64,000 bases of DNA from Oscillospiraceae bacterium (GTDB lineage: Bacteria; Bacillota; Clostridia; Oscillospirales; Ruminococcaceae): assembly GCA_030539275.1 (NCBI GenBank), contig JAUNSK010000012.1:42890-106889 (forward strand). Direction: 5' to 3'. Under the pieces are notes generated by a model. That model was not told the origin of the DNA and did not search any database. It saw nothing but the letters and a program-made list of their open reading frames with translations. The number at the start of each line of letters is the position of its first letter. The stretch's first letter is position 1. The translations under genes and the position numbers were made by a program. Below, piece after piece: positions 54,671-62,270 of the stretch.

Positions 54671-55552
54671 ATGTTATGGCTTATATGCTTATCGGTTTTT
54701 ATGAGTGCCGTCTGCTTTTTTCTTCTTATAAAAACTATCATGCTCAGAAAATCAGCAGATGAGATACGTGATCAGATAAGGTCAATACCATCCGATGATA
54801 CAAATATACTGATAACCATATCAGGTCATGACAGGCATATAAAAATGCTCGCAGCTGAGCTTAATACTCAGCTGCGTTTTCTGCGTGATGAAAGACATAA
54901 GTATATAAACGGTGATAATGAACTTAAGGAAGCAGTAACTAATATTTCTCATGATCTCAGAACTCCTCTGACCGCAATATGCGGATATCTTGACCTGCTA
55001 AAAAACGAAAAAAAGAGTGAAACGGTGGATAGTTATATTTCAGTTATTGAAAACCGTACTGAAGTTCTGAGACAGCTTACTGAGGAATTGTTCAGGTATT
55101 CAGTTCTTGCTTCAGTATCTGACGAACTGAGCTGTGAGGATGTTGATATAGGACGAGTAATTGAAGAAAGTATTTCAGGGTTCTATGCTGCACTCAAGGG
55201 GGCAGGAATAACGCCTCAGATATCAATAGCTGATAGAAAAATCATAAGAAAACTGGATGCAGGCAGTCTTATAAGGATATTTTCCAATATAATCAGCAAT
55301 GCTATAAAATACAGCGACGGTGATCTTAATATTGTACTGAGTGATGACGGAGAAATAATATTTTCAAACAGTGCCCCGGAACTAAGCGAGACACAGGTCG
55401 GAAGACTCTTTAACCGCTTTTACACAGTTGAAAATGCCAGAAATTCTACCGGTCTTGGTCTTTCTATAGCGAAGCTGCTTACTGAGCATATGGGAGGGAC
55501 TATAAGAGCGGAATATAAGAACAGGCAGCTGATCATCAGACTGACTTTTTAG
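54671..55552 (+). CDS. Sensor histidine kinase with minimal sensor (module 2)
   Basis: 293 residues from the ATG at 54671, which has AGGAGG before it; a longer frame from 54617 would run into the permease gene. Helix at 2-22 only, with almost no outside part, so sensing is probably through the membrane or the transporter. His94 in NISHDLRTPLTAICGYLDLL; ATPase motifs NIISNAIKYS and STGLGLSIAKLLTEHMGG. Partner of the regulator encoded at 52164. Order RR-ABC-ABC-HK is that of lantibiotic- and bacitracin-resistance loci. Confidence 0.87.
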   Translation: MLWLICLSVFMSAVCFFLLIKTIMLRKSADEIRDQIRSIPSDDTNILITISGHDRHIKMLAAELNTQLRFLRDERHKYINGDNELKEAVTNISHDLRTPLTAICGYLDLLKNEKKSETVDSYISVIENRTEVLRQLTEELFRYSVLASVSDELSCEDVDIGRVIEESISGFYAALKGAGITPQISIADRKIIRKLDAGSLIRIFSNIISNAIKYSDGDLNIVLSDDGEIIFSNSAPELSETQVGRLFNRFYTVENARNSTGLGLSIAKLLTEHMGGTIRAEYKNRQLIIRLTF

Positions 55553-55895
55553 TGTGCTTTGATATCAGATCTTCCACACTATATAGTGACGGGTCTTCAC
55601 ACATAAAATCAGCTTCGCCGAGTCCGGTGCAGTATTTTGACGTGAGCTTACACGGCGAACTGATCAGATCAAGCTTCTGGTTTTTTGTAAGCTTTTTAAG
55701 TGCACATTCAAGTTTTCTTGCATCAGTATCATTCGGGGTGCTCCATAATGCTTCCAGTGAAAGTATTTTATGACTTTTAGTGTATTTTGCGCCGCCTGCA
55801 ATAAGTCCTGCATGCTGCCTTAAACGCCTGGTAATATCAGTAGTTATGCCGGTGTAAAGTGTTTCGCCCTGACACCTGATAATATATATAAACAT
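55536..55895 (-). CDS. GIY-YIG nuclease-superfamily protein (YhbQ/UPF0213-like)
   Basis: 119 residues from the ATG at 55895 (AAGGAA upstream on the minus strand); an in-frame ATG at 55967 adds 24 residues with no binding site. FIYIIRCQGETLYTGITTDI and TRRLRQHAGL give the GIY-YIG core (here Y-I-I ... Y-T-G), typical of the small UPF0213 group. It has an extra C-terminal 40 residues. The 3' end overlaps the convergent kinase gene by 17 bases. Role in the cell unknown. Confidence 0.82.
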   Translation of the reverse strand: MFIYIIRCQGETLYTGITTDITRRLRQHAGLIAGGAKYTKSHKILSLEALWSTPNDTDARKLECALKKLTKNQKLDLISSPCKLTSKYCTGLGEADFMCEDPSLYSVEDLISKHTKKSV

Positions 55896-56033
55896 GGTAT
55901 TTTTCCTTGCTTTTTGTTTTTTTATGTTCAGTATAGCATATGTCGATATTGATATCAAGAATAGCAAAAAAAAAAATTTGCTTGCATGATTTATTCCAAA
56001 AATGTATAATTAAATAAATAAATTTTACTTATC

Positions 56034-56460
56034 TGGCGCCCCTGAAAGGGGAGCTGTCGCGCAGCGACTGAGGGGTATTGGAACTGAGAACTCAGCGCAA
56101 GCAGCAGTAATATGCGACTGGGCAATCCGCCTGAGCATATTTTATGTAACAAATATCTACTAAAGGTTTTCACATTTCCTTGGCGCCCCTGAAAGGGGAG
56201 CTGTCGCGCAGCGACTGAGGGGTTTTGGAACTGAGAACTCAGCGCAAGCAGCAGTAACATGCGACCGGGTAATTCGCCCGAGCATATTTTATGTACCAAA
56301 TATCTACTAAAGGTTTTCCCATTCCCTTGGCGCCCCTGAAAGGGGAGCTGTCGCGCAGCGACTGAGGGGTTTGGAGCTGAGAACTCAGCGCAAGCAGCAG
56401 TAACATGCGACTGGGCAATCCGCCTGAGCATATTTCATTTAATCTGATATCTACGAAAGG
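56034..56460. repeat. Three-copy 147-bp tandem repeat, GC-rich and hairpin-forming
   Basis: Units begin with TGGCGCCCCTGAAAGGGG at 56034, 56181 and 56328; the first two are each exactly 147 bases, the third runs to the binding site of the next gene and decays at its end. Each has CCCCTGAAAGGGG and GTCGCGCAGCGAC hairpins plus CTGAGAACTCAG. The GC content is far above the surroundings. Similar GC-rich CCCCTGAAAGGGGAGCTGTC elements are spread through many Ruminococcus and Faecalibacterium genomes as I recall. Confidence 0.88.
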
Positions 56461-56467
56461 ACAACAT

Positions 56468-57292
56468 ATGAACACACAATCAACTGGTAAAATAACATCA
56501 AAATCCGATATATTGAATTTTCTCAAAAAGTCAGGCATCTGCCATGATGACAAAGTGCTTGTTCACACTTCACTCAGGTCAACAGGTGAAATAGAAGGCG
56601 GAGCAGACGGGCTTATAGATGCTTTCTGCGAGTATCTGTATAACGGACTTTTTATAGTTCCAACACACACGTGGGACGAAGTAGTCAGAGAGAATCCGTA
56701 TTATGATGTGAAAACATCTGTACCATGTATCGGAACACTGCCGCGTATAGCAGCTTTCAGAAAAGATGCAAAACGTTCACTGCATCCGACACACTCGGTT
56801 GCTGTATTCGGAAAAAACGCCGGGGAGTTTATAAAAGGAGAAGAAAACTGTGCGTCACCGGCACCGGTCGGCAGCTGTCTGAGCAGGTTATATGAAGAGG
56901 GCGGAAAGATCCTTCTTATCGGAGTCGGACATGATAAAAATACATATCTTCATGCAGTTGATGAGAGACTTGATATAAAAAACAGACTTAATCCGGATCC
57001 GTTTGTTATTACTATTAAGGACAGTGAAGGAAACCTGATAAAATCTCCCCCGTTTCATACACATTTTTCAAAGGGGATCAATGGCTGCTGCAGTGAATAC
57101 TATCCGAACTACAAAAAAGCATTTGAGTATACAGGTGCCGTAACATACAGAGAACTTGGCAATGCTACTGTATACTGCTGTGATGCAGTAAAAATGACTG
57201 ATACAGTAAAAATGCTATGGGAAAATACAGATCATGATCTGTGTTCCGGAGTACAGGATATCCCGGAGGAATACTATATAAGGAGCAGATAG
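56468..57292 (+). CDS. AAC(3)-family N-acetyltransferase (YokD-like)
   Basis: 274 residues from the ATG at 56468 (AAAGGA upstream); an earlier in-frame ATG at 56405 lies inside the tandem repeat and is rejected. Family motifs: VLVHTSLRSTGEIEGGADGL, FIVPTHTWDEV, SLHPTHSVAVFGK, LIGVGHDKNTYLHAVDER. The family includes aminoglycoside 3-N-acetyltransferases but also many enzymes of unknown natural substrate. It lies four bases before the module 3 regulator and may belong to that operon. Resistance cannot be assumed. Confidence 0.82.
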   Translation: MNTQSTGKITSKSDILNFLKKSGICHDDKVLVHTSLRSTGEIEGGADGLIDAFCEYLYNGLFIVPTHTWDEVVRENPYYDVKTSVPCIGTLPRIAAFRKDAKRSLHPTHSVAVFGKNAGEFIKGEENCASPAPVGSCLSRLYEEGGKILLIGVGHDKNTYLHAVDERLDIKNRLNPDPFVITIKDSEGNLIKSPPFHTHFSKGINGCCSEYYPNYKKAFEYTGAVTYRELGNATVYCCDAVKMTDTVKMLWENTDHDLCSGVQDIPEEYYIRSR

Positions 57293-57295
57293 ACG

Positions 57296-57970
57296 ATGTA
57301 TTCAATTCTGATAACCGAAGATGATACTGCCCTGCGTACAGGTCTTGAGTTTGAACTTTCAGAAGAAGGCTACAGGGTATATACGGCTTGTAATGCTGCC
57401 GAAGCAGTTAGATCTTTTGACAATGTTATAGATCTTGCAGTCCTGGACGTAAACCTTCCTGATATGGACGGTTTTACATTATGTTCAAGAATCAAGAAGC
57501 TTAAAAATATCCCGGTAATATTTCTGACATGCAGGGATCTTGAAGAGGATGAGTTAAGAGGCTTTGACTGCGGGGCTGATGACTATATAACAAAGCCGTT
57601 TTCAGTTCCTCTGCTTAGAAAACGAATTGCTGCTGTTCTGGGAAGGTACAATGCTAAAAGTTCTGAGTATACGGACGGTTTTCTGACAGTAAATTTTGAT
57701 AAATTATCGGCCAGGGCTGGTGACAAGGAACTTAGCTTTACACCTACGGAATATAAGCTTCTCAAGGTTTTTATTACTAATGGTTCAAATGTTCTGACCC
57801 GCCGGATGCTTCTTGAAAAGCTCTGGGACAATGAAGGAAATTTTGTAGATGAGCATGCCCTTACAGTAAATATCAACCGTATCAGAACAAAAATAGAGCA
57901 GTCCGGACATAAGTACATTAAAACAGTATATGGTATAGGCTATTCCTGGATCGGTGAAATGACATGCTGA
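57296..57970 (+). CDS. OmpR-family response regulator (module 3)
   Basis: 224 residues. Acidic pocket ITEDDT, Asp51 in AVLDVNLPDMDG, KP in YITKPFSV; winged helix FTPTEYKLLKVFITNGSNV and HALTVNINRIRTKIE. AAGGAG before the ATG; overlaps the kinase start. BceR/VanR-like. Confidence 0.9.
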   Translation: MYSILITEDDTALRTGLEFELSEEGYRVYTACNAAEAVRSFDNVIDLAVLDVNLPDMDGFTLCSRIKKLKNIPVIFLTCRDLEEDELRGFDCGADDYITKPFSVPLLRKRIAAVLGRYNAKSSEYTDGFLTVNFDKLSARAGDKELSFTPTEYKLLKVFITNGSNVLTRRMLLEKLWDNEGNFVDEHALTVNINRIRTKIEQSGHKYIKTVYGIGYSWIGEMTC

Positions 57971-58878
57971 TCATTTTCATATGTACAACTGTAGTATTGA
58001 GTGTTCTTCTGGTCTGTGTAATAATTCATAACAATCGTGAAATATCCAGGTTATCCGATATGCTGAGTACTGCTCTTGATGATATGCTGTCTGATAAGGC
58101 ACCGCAATTTGAAGAAAATAAAGAAACTCTTATTTCAAAGCTTAATCTGAAACTCAGAAGGCTGTATGATATTCTGCAGGGCAAAACAGAGGAGTCTTTG
58201 CATGATAAGGAAAAAATGCAGTCACTTATTTCGGATATTTCACATCAGGTGAAAACCCCGGTAGCAAATCTAAAGATGTATAATGAAATACTGTCTGAGA
58301 GAAAACTCACGGGTGATAAGCAGAAGGAATTTTTAAACCTTTCCCGGATGCAGATAAACAAGCTTGATTTTCTGATGCAGTCACTTGTCAAAATGTCCAG
58401 ACTTGAAAATGGGATCATTTCATTTTGTACAGACAAAATTCCTGTCCAGTCTCTGCTGGTTGAGGGCCTTTCCGGGATCATGCCGGCTGCTGAACGTAAA
58501 AATATCGAAGTGTCTGTTGAATGTCAGGAAGATATATATGCTTTATGCGATAAAAAGTGGACGTGTGAAGCGATATTCAATATACTGGATAACGCTGTCA
58601 AGTATACTCCTGAAAATGGCATGGTCAGAGTCTCTGTTACAGTAAACGGTTTTTATACAGTAATAAGTGTAAAGGACAGTGGTGCAGGAATTCCCGAAGC
58701 TGAGCAGCCTCTGATCTTTGAACGATTTTATCGTTCGGGTGCAGTCAGGGATATAAACGGGCTTGGAATCGGTCTGTTTCTTTCGAGAAAGATCATTTCA
58801 GAACAGGGCGGATATATACAGGTAAAGTCAGAACCACCGGACGGTGCTGAGTTTATAGTATGTCTTAAAAATAAATAA
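57964..58878 (+). CDS. Sensor histidine kinase with minimal sensor (module 3)
   Basis: 304 residues. One N-terminal helix (2-22), no outside domain. His94 in DISHQVKTPVANLKMYNE, where the residue after His is Gln, as in Bce-type intramembrane-sensing kinases. ATPase motifs NILDNAVKYTPEN, DSGAGIPEAEQPLIFERFY and GLGIGLFLSRKII. Probably senses the state of the FtsX-type transporter encoded downstream. Confidence 0.88.
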   Translation: MLIIFICTTVVLSVLLVCVIIHNNREISRLSDMLSTALDDMLSDKAPQFEENKETLISKLNLKLRRLYDILQGKTEESLHDKEKMQSLISDISHQVKTPVANLKMYNEILSERKLTGDKQKEFLNLSRMQINKLDFLMQSLVKMSRLENGIISFCTDKIPVQSLLVEGLSGIMPAAERKNIEVSVECQEDIYALCDKKWTCEAIFNILDNAVKYTPENGMVRVSVTVNGFYTVISVKDSGAGIPEAEQPLIFERFYRSGAVRDINGLGIGLFLSRKIISEQGGYIQVKSEPPDGAEFIVCLKNK

Positions 58879-58882
58879 TCAC

Positions 58883-58920
58883 AAAACCTCTCAAAGCTGT
58901 TATGTTTTTGAGAGGTTTTT
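58883..58920 (+). terminator. Terminator between the two-component and ABC genes of module 3
   Basis: AAAACCTCTCAAA / TTTTGAGAGGTTTTT right after the kinase stop. Confidence 0.8.
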
Positions 58921-58932
58921 GTTACAATTGAG

Positions 58933-58950
58933 TGTTATGATAAGATAACA
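58933..58950 (+). promoter_or_regulatory. Inverted repeat before the module 3 ABC genes
   Basis: TGTTAT-gataag-ATAACA, a six-base inverted repeat with six-base spacer, 21 bases before the ATPase start; candidate regulator site. No TCTTAAC-type repeats are seen here, unlike modules 1 and 2. Confidence 0.4.
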
Positions 58951-58970
58951 AAAAGAAAGGAATGATCTGT

Positions 58971-59636
58971 ATGAATATACTTAAAACAGAAAATCTGAAA
59001 AAATACTATGGAAACGGCGACAGTCAGGTAAAAGCACTTGACGGAGTTGATCTTTCGGTAGGGCAGGGGGAATTCGTTGCCATAGTTGGCACATCAGGCA
59101 GCGGTAAATCAACTCTGCTTAATATGATGGGCGGTCTTGATATACCAACAGAGGGAAAAGTGATCATTGACAACAAGGAGATTTCAGGAATGACTGCAGA
59201 TGAACTGACAATATTCAGACGCAGACAGATTGGCTTCATTTTTCAGAATTACAACCTTGTACCGATGCTGACTATTTATGAGAACATTGTACTGCCGGTT
59301 GAACTCGACGGATCAAAAGCAGACAGGTCTTTTATAGCTGAGGTAACAAAAATGCTTCATCTTGATGACAAACTGGACAGATTCCCTAATAATCTTTCAG
59401 GCGGTCAGCAGCAGAGAGCTGCAATTGCCAGAGCAATAGCAGCAAAACCGGCTATAATACTTGCTGATGAGCCGACAGGAAATCTTGACAGCAAAACAGG
59501 ACAGGAGGTTCTCGGACTTCTGAAAGAGAGTATTTCAAGATTCAGACAGACTCTTGTTATGATCACACATAACAGTGAGATAGCACAGCTTGCAGACAGG
59601 ATCGTGCGCATCGAAGACGGAAAAATAAAGGAGTGA
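58971..59636 (+). CDS. ABC transporter ATP-binding protein, MacB/BceA type (module 3)
   Basis: 221 residues from the ATG at 58971 (AGAAAGGA about nine bases upstream). Walker A GTSGSGKST, Q-loop FIFQNYNL, signature LSGGQQQR, Walker B IILADEPTGNLD, His in MITHNSEI. Followed after six bases by its permease gene. Confidence 0.92.
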   Translation: MNILKTENLKKYYGNGDSQVKALDGVDLSVGQGEFVAIVGTSGSGKSTLLNMMGGLDIPTEGKVIIDNKEISGMTADELTIFRRRQIGFIFQNYNLVPMLTIYENIVLPVELDGSKADRSFIAEVTKMLHLDDKLDRFPNNLSGGQQQRAAIARAIAAKPAIILADEPTGNLDSKTGQEVLGLLKESISRFRQTLVMITHNSEIAQLADRIVRIEDGKIKE

Positions 59637-59642
59637 TGTGCT

Positions 59643-62066
59643 ATGATTAAAAATAATAATTCCGCTGTAACACGCAAACTTACTGTCAGAAGCCTTGCAA
59701 CAGGAAAAATGCGCAACTTTTTTATTATACTTACCGTTGCACTCTCAGCAGCACTTATCTCAGGACTTTCACTCTCAGCGCTTTCAATGCGTGAGGCAGA
59801 AAATCTGGATCTTGAGAAAATGCAGCATGTTCTGTATATGAAAGCCGATGAGAACCAGATCGAACAGATAAGATCAGACAGCCGTACGGACGAAGTAGTA
59901 ACGTACAAACTTGGCAAATCAATGGAGGTAGACAACTTTATCATTGTACCTGAGTATGTATCAGAAAACAGCGGCAGGATGCAGATGAGAAATATCAGTG
60001 AGGGCAGTTATCCCCAGGAGTTCGATGAAATCGTAGTGGATAAGGAATACTTAAAACGCATAGGACATGAACCTGTACTGGGTTCAACGCTTGATATCAC
60101 ATGGATAGACGGTACTCAGGAAACATTCAGGATTTCAGGTTTTACCGGAACAGGCGGGTCACAGAGTGTTTTCATGATATATTTTTCTCAGAAATACGCT
60201 GAAAACGGCAGTCAGCTGGCAGAAGTACCGTATTCAGCCGCTGTCAGGATCATCGGAGCTGAGAAAATGAGTGAAAACGAATTTCTTGATGAAATAAGAA
60301 CACTTGGTGCTGACTGTGGAATAGAGCGTCCGGATATAAATGAGAACAATGCATTTGTAACAACACTTTCAGTATCATCATCGGAACTTATATTTCTTAT
60401 ACTTGTTTCAATATCCGTTCTTTTTGTAAGTGTTCTGGTTATTTACAGTATCTTTTATATATCAGTCACGGGAAAGATTCGTCAGTTCGGACAGCTCATA
60501 ACTCTCGGAACCACGTCACGACAGATCAGAAAGATGATAAAGCTTGAGGGAATATTGCTGTGTCTTGCCGGTGCACCATGCGGCATTATAATCGGAATTA
60601 TTTTCTCATACATTATAAGACCACAGGGGCTTACACTCAGGAATATACTGATCGTATCACTTGTAGTATTGCTCGCGAATATGATAACAGTACTTATCTC
60701 TATAAAAAAACCTGCCAGGATCGCTTCAGCAGTTTCTCCTATTGAGGCACTCAAGTCAAGCGGATATAAGGATGAGGATAATGCAAAGCAGAAAAAGAAA
60801 GGACGCAGACTTACTCCGTTCGGACTTGCAATGATAAGTGCAAAAAGAAATCACAAAAAATCTCTTATGACCGCTCTTTCTCTGGGGGTCGGGGGAGTCT
60901 TGTTTATGACAGGTACAACACTGATCGTATCTATGAACGAAGACGAATATTCCAGACAGAGTGAGTACAGATTCGGTGAATATGTTCTGAGTCTTTCATC
61001 AAATGCTACAGAGGCAAATGAACATGGCATGAGTGGAATTCAGCTTCAGAATCCTTTATCGGAAGACATGATCAATAAAATAAAAGATATTAATGGTGTT
61101 AAGAGCGTTATGGCGCTTAAAAACATGTCAATAGATTTTTCGTATAATAACTATAACGGTTCAGATTTCATTCAGCCGTATACACGAGACGATTCACAGA
61201 TTTTTAACAGATACAGAACTCAGGAAAAACTGCTTGATTATGATGAAATGATAAAAAATAAGGAATTAATAGTTGTTCATAATGACGTTGCCAAAGAAAT
61301 CTTCGGATGGAATTTCAAAGCAGGAGATAAGGTAAATATCAGATGGTTCGACGGCAGCGGGTATCAGGAGGAACAGTTCACAATAATTGATACAATTAAT
61401 ACAGATAAAATGTTAAAGAATGATGAAGCATATCGTCTGCTGATGGGAATGGGATGGTTCCTTGCGCCTGAAGAACTGACTGAAAATATGATGCCTGAAA
61501 ACTTCAATTTTAATACTTCACTTGTTGTCTCAGCCTCTGACTATGAAAAAGACGGTGAAAGCATAGAAAATGAGCTGCGTCAGACAGCAGACAGCAGTGC
61601 ATCAGTGATCATGCATACACTTAAGGAGAATATCAGTAATAATCAATATACTTTCAGTATCCTGTATACAACAGTGTTTGGTTTGTCAGCATTTATTATC
61701 GGATTTGCTCTTATAAATCTTATTAATACACTTGTATCTGATGCAATGAGCAAGAAACAGGAATTTGCTATGCTGTGTTCAATAGGAATGACACGCAGCC
61801 AGCTTGCAAAGATGATACAGGGTGAAGGCCTGATTCTTGCAGTAAAGAATATCATTATAACTGCCGTGGCCGGTATACCTGCAGGATTTGCATTGATCCT
61901 GCTTATGCAGAATATCGGAGCAGATTATCTTCACTGGCATCTGCCATGGATGTATCTTTTGGGCTATGCAGTTATGATAGTTGCTGCACCTTTGATAATC
62001 TCCTCAGTAATAATAAGGATCATATGCAAAAAGTCGCTTGTTGAAAGACTCAGAGAAATAGAATAA
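59643..62066 (+). CDS. FtsX-family ABC transporter permease (module 3)
   Basis: 807 residues, two halves with one helix, outside domain and three helices each. TM1 about 22-44; TM2-4 about 250-370 with QFGQLITLGTTSRQIRKMI; TM5 about 410-432; second outside region to about 660; TM6-8 to the end with QEFAMLCSIGMTRSQLAKM. The same layout as the module 1 permease, but the sequences have diverged. Probably removes or resists an envelope-active compound. Confidence 0.88.
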   Translation: MIKNNNSAVTRKLTVRSLATGKMRNFFIILTVALSAALISGLSLSALSMREAENLDLEKMQHVLYMKADENQIEQIRSDSRTDEVVTYKLGKSMEVDNFIIVPEYVSENSGRMQMRNISEGSYPQEFDEIVVDKEYLKRIGHEPVLGSTLDITWIDGTQETFRISGFTGTGGSQSVFMIYFSQKYAENGSQLAEVPYSAAVRIIGAEKMSENEFLDEIRTLGADCGIERPDINENNAFVTTLSVSSSELIFLILVSISVLFVSVLVIYSIFYISVTGKIRQFGQLITLGTTSRQIRKMIKLEGILLCLAGAPCGIIIGIIFSYIIRPQGLTLRNILIVSLVVLLANMITVLISIKKPARIASAVSPIEALKSSGYKDEDNAKQKKKGRRLTPFGLAMISAKRNHKKSLMTALSLGVGGVLFMTGTTLIVSMNEDEYSRQSEYRFGEYVLSLSSNATEANEHGMSGIQLQNPLSEDMINKIKDINGVKSVMALKNMSIDFSYNNYNGSDFIQPYTRDDSQIFNRYRTQEKLLDYDEMIKNKELIVVHNDVAKEIFGWNFKAGDKVNIRWFDGSGYQEEQFTIIDTINTDKMLKNDEAYRLLMGMGWFLAPEELTENMMPENFNFNTSLVVSASDYEKDGESIENELRQTADSSASVIMHTLKENISNNQYTFSILYTTVFGLSAFIIGFALINLINTLVSDAMSKKQEFAMLCSIGMTRSQLAKMIQGEGLILAVKNIIITAVAGIPAGFALILLMQNIGADYLHWHLPWMYLLGYAVMIVAAPLIISSVIIRIICKKSLVERLREIE

Positions 62067-62069
62067 CAG

Positions 62070-62106
62070 ATTAACCGGTATACAAAAAATGTGTATACCG
62101 GTTAAT
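62070..62106 (+). terminator. Terminator of module 3
   Basis: Perfect 15-bp stem ATTAACCGGTATACA / TGTATACCGGTTAAT, seven-base loop, four bases after the permease stop. Confidence 0.8.
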
Positions 62107-62193
62107 TTATGATTATTTTTATATAATTATTGTTATTTTGATGTATTTTCAAAAAATATATAATAAATATTTATCATTTTTGCTTTTTAGTTA

Positions 62194-62222
62194 TTGATAT
62201 CTGTAATAAAACATGTTAAAAT
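62194..62222 (+). promoter_or_regulatory. Promoter of the surface protein gene
   Basis: TTGATA (62194-62199), 17-base spacer, TAAAAT (62217-62222). Confidence 0.55.
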
Positions 62223-62270
62223 ATCATTATATTATTGAATTTACAATTATTTACTAAAGGAGGAGCTACA

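Noticed and set aside
55991-56431. 146-codon minus-strand frame with repeated NPSVAARQLPFQG segments
   Set aside because: It is open only because the 147-bp tandem repeat is divisible by three; no ribosome binding site, and hydrophobic repeats of this kind are known as spurious calls in such elements.
56468-57292. Call as an acquired aminoglycoside-resistance gene
   Set aside because: The family match is good, but codon style fits the surroundings, no mobile element is near, and many AAC(3)/YokD-like proteins do not confer resistance.
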